Below are positions 5,947-11,004 of a stretch of DNA of 11,010 nt, in pieces (the first letter of the stretch is position 1; each line of letters opens with the position of its first letter). A program made the position numbers and the translations under genes. The DNA is from Baffinella frigidus (taxonomy: Eukaryota > Cryptophyceae > Cryptomonadales > Baffinellaceae), in assembly GCA_026770585.1 (NCBI GenBank), contig MU646503.1:206550-217559 (forward strand), read 5' to 3'. The notes beneath the pieces were generated by a model that saw only the letters and a list, made by a program, of their open reading frames with translations, searched no databases and was not told the DNA's origin.

Positions 5947-6006
5947 CTGTACCACGGGGTGAAGCAGACGTGCGACGGAATCGTAAGGAAAGAGGAGAAC
6001 ACTAGT
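5947..6006 (+). pseudogene. Duplicate copy of exon 5
   Basis: After CCCCCCCTCGACACAG it reads LYHGVKQTCDGIVRKEENTS. Against exon 5 the first 17 codons differ by five silent and two conservative changes (Val/Ile, Lys/Arg), after which similarity fades. The upstream CGCTCTGACC and the downstream AAGTTCGAAA tract are also duplicated, so this is a tandem duplication of roughly 190 bp. It could be a mutually exclusive exon, but it lacks the GPNARIT end and its donor. Confidence 0.55.
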
Positions 6007-6136
6007 TGTCCTCAAGTTCGAAAAAAGCGGTGTTCAGCGAAGTTGGCCACGGAAATAACGAACATTTGGCAAACGTCGGCGGTAGTTGTCTGTAAGTTCG
6101 AAACGACCGCTCTGACCACCGCACGCCCCGACGCAG

Positions 6137-6208
6137 CTGTACCACGGCGTGAAGCAGACGTGCGACGGCGTCGTGAAGAAGGAAGAGGGCCCTAACGCGC
6201 GCATCACG
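6137..6208 (+). CDS. Exon 5 of the plus-strand TPR-like gene
   Basis: The exon follows CCCCGACGCAG and ends ATC ACG before GTTCGG, where a CCCTAAA-type array begins within a few bases. It has 24 codons, phase 0 at both ends: LYHGVKQTCDGVVKKEE and then GPNARIT. Twenty-two of 24 codons end in G or C. In this frame a TGA lies upstream at 6113-6115, so translation needs a splice here. A second, diverged copy lies 190 bp upstream (5947-6006), with its own AG acceptor and mainly silent or conservative changes. The donor GTTCGG is poor, but it is the only GT before the repeat array. No enzyme family is recognised; the sequence looks helical and charged. Confidence 0.5.
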
Positions 6209-6213
6209 GTTCG

Positions 6214-6697
6214 GCCCTACACCCTAAACCTTAAACACTAAACACTAAACACTAAACCCAAAACACTAAACCCTAAACCCTAAACACTAAACACTGAACC
6301 CTAAACACTTAACCCTGAACCCTACACCCTAAACCCTAAGCACCCTAAACACTACACCCTAAACCCTAAGCACCCTAAACGCTACACCCTAAACTCTTAA
6401 CACCCTACACCCTGAACCATAAACACCCTAAACACCCTAAAACCTAAACACCCTAAACCCTAACCACCCTAACCACCCTTAACCCTACACCCCTAAACCC
6501 CCTCAACCCTCAACCCTCAACCCCTACACCCTAAACCCCCTAAACCCCAAACCCCAAACCTAAACCCTAAACCTAAAACCCTAAACCCTAGACTCTAAAC
6601 CAGGACGTGTCCGAGACCGTGAACCCTAAACCCCCTACACCCTAAACCCCAGACCCAAACCCTCAACCTTAAAACCCTAAACCCGAAACTCTAAACC
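6214..6697 (+). repeat. 480-bp telomere-like array forming nearly all of intron 5
   Basis: Dense CCCTAAA, CACTAAA and ACCCTAC variants fill the interval between exons 5 and 6. It starts about five bases after the exon 5 donor and ends with the exon 6 acceptor CTAAACCAG. A ghost of the exon 6 start is embedded at 6604-6621. Units are too degenerate for a functional chromosome end. Confidence 0.85.
6604..6621 (+). pseudogene. Ghost copy of the start of exon 6
   Basis: After CTAAACCAG it reads DVSETV (exon 6: EVSDAV), then dissolves into CCCTAAA-type repeat. The acceptor context is shared with exon 6. Confidence 0.45.
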
Positions 6698-6699
6698 AG

Positions 6700-6762
6700 G
6701 AAGTGTCTGACGCCGTGGACCCTATCGTGCGCGACCTTCTCAAAGTTGGCAAGGACACGTAG
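6700..6762 (+). CDS. Terminal exon 6 of the plus-strand TPR-like gene
   Basis: This is the last coding exon. It follows ACTCTAAACCAG at the end of a roughly 480-bp telomere-like array and encodes EVSDAVDPIVRDLLKVGKDT followed by TAG (6760-6762). It starts in phase 0, fitting exon 5. The residues form an amphipathic helix typical of the C-terminal cap of a helical repeat protein, though this is inference. Its first 18 nt recur in modified form at 6604-6621 (DVSETV) behind another AAACCAG. Its last 19 nt, including the stop, recur exactly at 6894-6912. An AATAAA occurs 30 nt after the stop. Together the six exons give about 159 residues from the visible part; the N-terminus is outside the window. 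Confidence 0.5.
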   Translation, partial: EVSDAVDPIVRDLLKVGKDT

Positions 6763-6780
6763 GCCACGCAGCGGACTTCG

Positions 6781-6881
6781 AAGGGATTTTGAATAAACCT
6801 TCAGCGATAAGACCTAGGACCCTACGGTAGGCAACCCGTAGGGGGATAGGGGGGTTCCTACGGATAAGGTAACGGAAAGGT
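6781..6881 (-). mobile_element. MITE-like element with GAAGGGATTTT ends, copy 2, truncated
   Basis: Reverse-oriented copy sharing the interior of 5181-5299. One terminal repeat (AAGGGATTTT) is present; the other end is missing. It sits between two copies of the exon 6 end. Confidence 0.75.
6792..6797 (+). promoter_or_regulatory. Possible poly(A) signal AATAAA
   Basis: The hexamer AATAAA lies 30 nt after the TAG of the proposed terminal exon, inside a copy of the GAAGGGATTTT repeat element. The other copies of that element do not carry it. Position fits a 3'-end signal, but a single hexamer is weak evidence and many algae do not use this motif. Confidence 0.2.
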
Positions 6882-6893
6882 GTACGAGCTCGC

Positions 6894-6912
6894 GTTGGCA
6901 AGGACACGTAGG
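6894..6912 (+). repeat. Second copy of the exon 6 end
   Basis: A 19-bp exact copy of 6745-6763 (GTTGGCAAGGACACGTAGG, including the stop codon), 149 bp downstream. One copy of the GAAGGGATTTT element lies between the two. Confidence 0.7.
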
Positions 6913-6923
6913 TTGTAGAGGGG

Positions 6924-7042
6924 ACAGGAGTACCTCGCTCATAAGAAAGTGCCCCCCCCTAGGACCCTACAGTAGGACTATGCCCAGGGCCCTACGGTGG
7001 TCCTGGGGGGGGGGCGCTTTCTTATGAGCGAGGTACCCCTGT
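6924..7042. mobile_element. TACAGGGGTACC-family foldback, copy 1
   Basis: Complete 119-bp hairpin: arms ACAGGAGTACCTCGCTCATA ... and complement, with C-rich and G-rich inner arms and a CCTACAGTAGG/CCTACGGTGG centre. Confidence 0.85.
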
Positions 7043-7166
7043 AGGAGGTGGAGATAGAGTCCACCAGGGAAATGCTCGTAAGAGCGGCCGACACGGGGTA
7101 CAGTAAGTAGCACAATGCGTAAGGCATGTGCGGCGCTGACGCTGGTTGTTTGGCAATACATTACCA
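7040..7166 (+). repeat. 128-bp dispersed repeat, copy B
   Basis: Second copy of 843-970, sandwiched between two foldback elements of one family (6924-7042 and 7187-7310). Confidence 0.8.
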
Positions 7167-7186
7167 ATCTCCAGGTTGTAAAGCTG

Positions 7187-7310
7187 CAGGGGTACCTCGC
7201 TCATACGAAACTGCCTCCCCCTAGGACCCTACAGTAGGACTGCATGTGTGCCTAGGGCCCTATGGTGGTTCTTGGGGGGGGGGCAGTTTCTTTTGATCGA
7301 GGTACCCCTG
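7187..7310. mobile_element. TACAGGGGTACC-family foldback, copy 2
   Basis: Complete 124-bp hairpin of the same family (CAGGGGTACCTCGCTCATAC; centre GTAGGACTGCATGTGTGCC). Confidence 0.85.
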
Positions 7311-7434
7311 TACTCAGAAGCAGCCTCAGTCCCCGGAGAGACCGTTGATGATAGCAACACCCCCGCCATGCATTCCCGCCCACATCACCTCTCTCGGCGC
7401 CCCTGTTCAGACATAGCCTCGGTGGGGGTGCATA

Positions 7435-7556
7435 CATGGGCACCTGCTCATAAGAAAGCGCCTCCCCCCCTAGGACCACCATAGGGCGCTGGGCAGAGCC
7501 CTGCTGTAGGTTCCTAGGAGGAGGCGCTTTCTGATGAGCAAGGTAGCCTTGTGCAT
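7435..7556. mobile_element. TACAGGGGTACC-family foldback, copy 3, diverged
   Basis: Arms CACCTGCTCATAAGAAAGCG and complement; the outer ends are degraded (CATGGGCACC against CCTTGTGCATGG). Confidence 0.75.
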
Positions 7557-7653
7557 GGCGGCTGTGAGGACCGGGTCCTGGACGGGCCCGCCTCAGGGGA
7601 ACAGGGCTTCAAGGTTGGGCCAATATCGACTGCAATCGGAGAAAGGCCCTATC

Positions 7654-8035
7654 CCTCAAGTGGCCAGTAGGCTCATACGCCCTACGGTAGGGCCCTAGGA
7701 CCTGCCTAGGGCGAGTTAGGGTGAATATTCACCCTATGGGCACTTAACGGATAAGTATTGTAATCCGCGAACGGGATTCAAGGCATGAGAGATTGGAAGC
7801 CATGCCATGATTCCAAAGCGGCCATGTTGGAAGCATAACGGTCTCTCAGCTTCATCTTTCAGAGACGCTTCATCTGCATGTACAGGGGTACCTCGCTCAT
7901 GAGAAAGCGCCTCCTCCCAGGACCCTACAGTAGGCCTATCCCTTAAGTGGCGATGCGGTCAAATTTGACCGCAAAGAGGTCCTAGGCAGGTCCTAGGGCC
8001 CTACTGTCGGACGTAAGCGCCTACTCGCCACTGAC
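7654..8035. repeat. Spaced inverted repeat with CCTAGGACCTGCCTAGG
   Basis: 7654-7714 (AAGTGGCCAGTAGGC ... GGGCCCTAGGACCTGCCTAG) is matched in reverse complement by about 7976-8035. The interval between holds the half foldback and otherwise nothing I can identify. Confidence 0.6.
7881..7935 (+). mobile_element. Half copy of the TACAGGGGTACC family
   Basis: Left arm only (TACAGGGGTACCTCGCTCAT ... CCTACAGTAGG). The right arm is replaced by sequence of another inverted repeat (7976-8035). Confidence 0.7.
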
Positions 8036-8110
8036 GTTTGATTGCTGATTTATTCGATACACTTACACGGGCCACGGTTTGGAACTCCTCTTACATTTAG
8101 TCCACACGCC

Positions 8111-8300
8111 CATTCGGGCCCATCCACCCTGAGGCGGGCCCGTCCATCCCGAGGCGGGCCCATCCCACACCCGAAACGGGCCCGTCTCGCACGTCCCGAG
8201 GCGGGCCCGTCCATCCCGAGGCGGGCCTCAGGGGAAACAACCCCGTGTAGGATGCCCGGAGTTGTATCCCGAGGCGGGCCCGTCCGTCCCGAGGCGGGCC
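8111..8300 (+). repeat. GC-rich 20-bp repeats arranged as doublets
   Basis: GAGGCGGGCC occurs at 8131, 8151, 8198, 8218, 8271 and 8291: three pairs each spaced exactly 20 bp. Inverted copies lie at 7585, 8524 and 8544, the latter two also 20 bp apart and inside the proposed minus-strand exon. It immediately follows the minus-strand stop in the 3' direction. Confidence 0.85.
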
Positions 8301-8302
8301 CC

Positions 8303-8697
8303 TCAGCACGCGCCGACGGGCGGGCACGCCGGGAGCTGCGAGGACGAGCTCGACGACGCGGGGGACGAGAACGTCGAGCAGTCCGAGCCCTCCTGCGTCG
8401 CCCCCAGGGTCGCCCCCGCCGCCCACACCGGGGTCACGTGCTGCCCCCCCGTGTGAACCGCGCCCGCGCGATTCGCGCGTTCCGTGTGAACCGCGCCCCC
8501 CCCCGCGGAGTTCCCCGCGGACAGGCCCGCCTCGGGGCGCGCGGGCCCGCCTCGGGACCCATCCGCGGGGGCGAGCGCGTCGAAGGGCGAGAAGGGCCCG
8601 CCGCGGGAGAGGGACCAGTCCGGGCACGACGGGCAGCGGTCGAGGCCCCATGGTGGCACGTCCCCCCCCTCGGCCGGATCCGCGTTTTTGCGCCGCG
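8303..8697 (-). CDS. Terminal candidate exon of the minus-strand gene
   Basis: The minus-strand frame is open for 131 codons to a TGA at 8303-8305. It reads RRKNADPAEGGDVPPWGLDR, then CPSCPDW (a CxxC pair), SPFDALAPADG, repeated AVHT, and ends FSSPASSSSSSQLPACP and GVGAC-like sequence. Acceptors are available at GGGCAG (8698, phase 1, matching the 9505 donor) or at CTAACCCAG (8706), which lies in a telomere-like array. Third positions are almost all G or C. The plus strand shares the same wobble positions, but its matching frame has TGA at 8454-8456 and 8487-8489; this favours the minus strand. Part of the exon (8524-8553) carries the 20-bp GC-rich repeat in inverted orientation to the block at 8111-8300. 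Confidence 0.42.
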
Positions 8698-8708
8698 CTG
8701 CCCGCCTG

Positions 8709-8890
8709 GGTTAGGGGGGTTGGGGGGTTAGGTGTTCGGTGTTCGGTGTTAGGTGTTTGGAGTGTGGGGTTTGGGGTTTGGGGGTTACCGCGACTCCTCG
8801 AACCGCTTTTGGGAGTCGCTCGGCGTCAGCAGGTCGAGCGCCTGTTTCAGGGTTTAGGGTTCAGGAGGGTTCAGGAGGCTTCAGGGTTTG
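8709..8890 (-). repeat. Degenerate telomere-like block upstream of the minus-strand terminal exon
   Basis: TTAGGGGGG, GGTGTTCGG, GGGTTTAGGGTTC and similar units. In the minus sense it ends CTAACCCAG next to the exon at 8697, and thus supplies an acceptor. Confidence 0.75.
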
Positions 8891-8993
8891 ACTCTAAACC
8901 TGCAGGTTGCGAGCCCCGAGTTAACTTTCCGCGGTCCATACCTCGGAAAGTCAATTCGCGGCCTTTTGAGCGCGTTGCCTTGGACGAGGACAC

Positions 8994-9140
8994 CCACTTA
9001 GCAGCCAACGCGGGCTTCACGGATACAGTCCATCTAAACGATTTGTACTAGAACCGTATCCATCGTCCTGGAACCTAACCGGAATTTCGCCTTGCGGTCA
9101 AGGCGAAAAGGAAGTCGACCACTTAGCAGCTGCTAAGTGG
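8994..9140 (+). mobile_element. MITE-like element with CCACTTAGCAGC ends, copy 2
   Basis: 147 bp with the same 12-bp terminal repeats. The right end is doubled into a perfect 22-bp palindrome (9119-9140). It lies in the proposed minus-strand intron between 9504 and 8698. Confidence 0.85.
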
Positions 9141-9184
9141 TTTGTCCACAGCCGCCCCAGGAAACGGCGTTGCACGAGGCACAA

Positions 9185-9238
9185 AAAAGACCGTTAAGCG
9201 GTAACCTCGGTCGCAAAAGACCGTTAAGCGTTAACCTC
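9185..9238 (+). repeat. 30-bp-spaced direct repeat
   Basis: AAAAGACCGTTAAGCGGTAA at 9185 and AAAAGACCGTTAAGCGTTAA at 9215, both followed by CCTC. Confidence 0.85.
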
Positions 9239-9286
9239 TCGCCCTGTAGGTTGCGGCCCTAGTTAAAACCGCCCGCCCGCTTTACA

Positions 9287-9302
9287 GGGGGGGGGGGGGG
9301 GG
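9287..9302 (+). repeat. Homopolymer run of 16 G
   Basis: Uninterrupted G run following TTTACA. Length may be affected by sequencing or assembly. Confidence 0.85.
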
Positions 9303-9504
9303 TTAACAATGGATGTAGAGGGTGTATAACTACTACCTCTGCCTGACTCGGGTCGACTGATCGTTTCCACTCCAAAGTTGACGAATTCGCCCCCAAATCC
9401 CGGGAATCCGGCCTCGTCAAATCAACGAGACCAACTCGTATGGGGCAGAGCACGAACTACGTGCGCAGCGCTTCTGGGGGGTAGGAGGCGGACCTGCAGG
9501 TTAC

Positions 9505-9626
9505 GGCACTGCTTCTGGAGGCGCATCCCTACGCGCGCGGCCCCGCCTGCCGGCTGCACGCCCCCGCCCCCGCGCGGTGCGCTCGGCCCGCCCTGCCCCG
9601 CGTCCACCTCCCCGTGGCCACGCCGC
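9505..9626 (-). CDS. Third candidate exon of the minus-strand gene
   Basis: The minus-strand acceptor TTGTCTCGACAG is followed by one base that completes the codon split at 10071. The frame gives a Gly-rich stretch (HGEVDAGQGGPSAPRGG) and then VGMRLQKQC, ending before GTAACC (phase 1). A donor CAG before GTCCGC at 9494 is an alternative. Codon position 2 is the least GC-rich, as expected for coding DNA, but the same holds for a plus-strand frame here (from 9485, containing VTALLLEAHPYARG). The two strands cannot be separated by composition. The acceptor region is duplicated about 139 bp away (9762-9786). Confidence 0.33.
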
Positions 9627-9665
9627 CTGTCGAGACAACGCGCGCGGTCAGTCCGCAACCTTCCG

Positions 9666-9825
9666 TTAGGAGACTATTCGCGTGCGTTGGGAGACTATTC
9701 GCTTCCTTTAGGAGACTATTCGCCACTCGCGTCCTTTAGGAGACGACCCCCGCCGGCGCGCGGCCTGTCGACACAACGCGCGGCCACTTCGCAAACGTCC
9801 GCGGATCCGTTAGGAGACTATTCTC
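9666..9825. repeat. TTAGGAGACTATTCGC repeats, 21-bp period at the start
   Basis: Copies at 9666, 9687 and 9708 (exact 21-bp spacing), a partial at 9736 and a further one at 9810. In frame they read LGDYS repeats on the plus strand or ANSLL repeats on the minus strand. A longer duplication joins 9626-9680 with 9765-9823. Lies in the proposed minus-strand intron 10070-9627. Confidence 0.8.
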
Positions 9826-9887
9826 CAGGCGCGCCCGCCCCGGAACGGCCCGGATTTAGGCGTGTGCTGGTATCACAGCGGGATACC

Positions 9888-10016
9888 AAGGGATTTTCGG
9901 GCGCTGAGAGCCCGAGTTTCCGTTACCTTATCCGTGGGAACCCCCCCATGCCCCTACGGGTTGCCTACCGTAGGGTCCTAGGACTTAATCGCTGAGGGGT
10001 GATCCAAAACCCCTTC
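9888..10016 (+). mobile_element. MITE-like element with GAAGGGATTTT ends, copy 3
   Basis: Ends AAGGGATTTT and AAAACCCCTTC (one change); the interior is highly similar to copy 1, with a GGGC..GCCC hairpin near the left end. Confidence 0.75.
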
Positions 10017-10070
10017 TCAGTCCCCTGTGTGGCCAGCCTGGAACGCCGCACGTTTGGAAAGGGGTATGAC

Positions 10071-10251
10071 CTAGATGACGACGAAGACGGCACAGCGCTC
10101 CCCGCCCCGAGTGGCGAGTCCGTCCTGCCAAGCCCGACGCCCGCCGCCTTGTCGACCCCCGGGTGCCCCGCGCCGCGCGGGGGCGCCGGCCCGGTGGGCA
10201 TCGCGCTGCTGTCCTCCCCCCCTGTGCTCGCTGCCTTGTCGTTCCCCCCTC
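10071..10251 (-). CDS. Second candidate exon of the minus-strand gene, Gly/Pro/Ala/Ser-rich
   Basis: On the minus strand the telomere-like intron ends CTCATCCAG, and the following frame starts with two bases that complete the Gly codon left open by 10443. It reads GGNDKAASTGGEDSSAM, later GVDKAAGVGLGRTDSPL, and ends in a Ser run before GTCATA (phase 2). DKAA occurs twice. The sequence looks disordered. The opposite strand is also open (an Asp/Glu-rich then Pro-rich frame, 9999-10259), so strand assignment rests on phase agreement and on the adjoining minus-strand exon. The donor is non-consensus, so the 3' boundary is uncertain. Confidence 0.4.
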
Positions 10252-10258
10252 CTGGATG

Positions 10259-10438
10259 AGGGTTTTAGGGTTTAGGGTTTTAGGGTTTTAGGGTCTAGGG
10301 GGGTGGGGTGTGGGGGCTAGGGGTTAGGGTTTGGGGTTTAGGGTTTAGGGTTTAGGGTTTGGGGTTGAGGGTTGAGGGTTTAGGGCGTACCTAAACCCTA
10401 GTCTAGGGTTTAGGGTTGAGGGGTTCGGGTCTAGGGTC
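10259..10438 (-). repeat. Telomere-like array forming the first visible minus-strand intron
   Basis: TTTAGGG-type units fill the space between the Gln-rich exon (ends 10443) and the next exon (starts 10251). In the minus sense the intron begins GTATGACCCTAGACCC and ends CCTCATCCAG. A short inverted stretch (CTAAACCCTAGTCTAGGGTTTAG) occurs near 10391. Confidence 0.85.
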
Positions 10439-10442
10439 ATAC

Positions 10443-10705
10443 CAGCGCCCGGCGCCGCACGCTGGGCCGCCACGTGCAGCGTCTGCTCTTGCTGCTGCTG
10501 CGCGAGCTCTGCCTGCCGCACGTGCTGCTCGTGCTGCTCCCACAGCTGCTGCTGCTGCTGCTGCTCGCTCTCGTGCTGCTGCTGCTCGCTCTCACGCTGG
10601 TGGTCGCGCTGGCGGTCGTGCTCCGCGGGGTGTGGTTGCTGCGCCTGCTCTGCCTGGCGCACGTGCTGCTGGTGCTCCTCCCAGAGCTGGCGCTGCTCGC
10701 TCTCG

Positions 10706-10737
<32 letters not shown>

Positions 10738-10906
10738 TGCGGGATGCTCGTGCTGACGTGGCTGCTGCGCGTGTTGGTGCTGCTGTTGGTGCTGCTGATG
10801 CTCCGGATGGTGCTGGTGCGGGTGCGGGTGCGGCTCGTGATGGTGCCCCTGCTGCTGCTGCTGCGCGTGTTGTTGCGCGCGCTGGTGCTCCTCCTCCTGA
10901 AGGCGC

Positions 10907-11004
<98 letters not shown>

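Noticed and set aside
5563-6195. 210-codon plus-strand open frame
   Set aside because: It crosses a tandem repeat and both exon 5 copies; the second copy is read out of its protein-like frame (stretch rich in Arg). Only the part from 5947 matches the exon 5 peptide.
6137-6230. C-terminal piece of an AlkB-type dioxygenase (His ... ARITVRPY)
   Set aside because: The resemblance needs residues beyond the likely donor and there is no HxD motif in the upstream exons; the helical-repeat reading fits better.
6214-6697. True chromosome end
   Set aside because: Units are highly degenerate, lie inside the window and carry exon fragments; these are interstitial repeats.
8649-8657. Minus-strand start codon in a strong context (CCACCATGG)
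   Set aside because: It opens a frame very rich in Arg and Pro with GC-rich bases at the wrong codon position; the frame beside it is the more protein-like one.
8042-8731. 229-codon plus-strand open frame, the longest in the window
   Set aside because: Arg/Pro/Gly-rich product of a GC-rich repeat block; the frame puts the GC-rich wobble bases at another codon position and is probably a shadow.
9485-9646. Plus-strand frame with VTALLLEAHPYARG
   Set aside because: Composition fits coding as well as the minus frame, and an upstream TAG and a GTCAGT donor could bound it. I preferred the minus strand because its exon phases fit the neighbours; not excluded.
9378-9995. 205-codon plus-strand open frame
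   Set aside because: It spans a GC-rich exon candidate, the 21-bp repeats and most of a MITE-like element; the joined product makes no sense as one protein.
9999-10259. Plus-strand frame with an Asp/Glu-rich stretch (YDLDDDEDG)
   Set aside because: Looks protein-like, but the minus-strand frame fits the phase of the adjoining Gln-rich exon.
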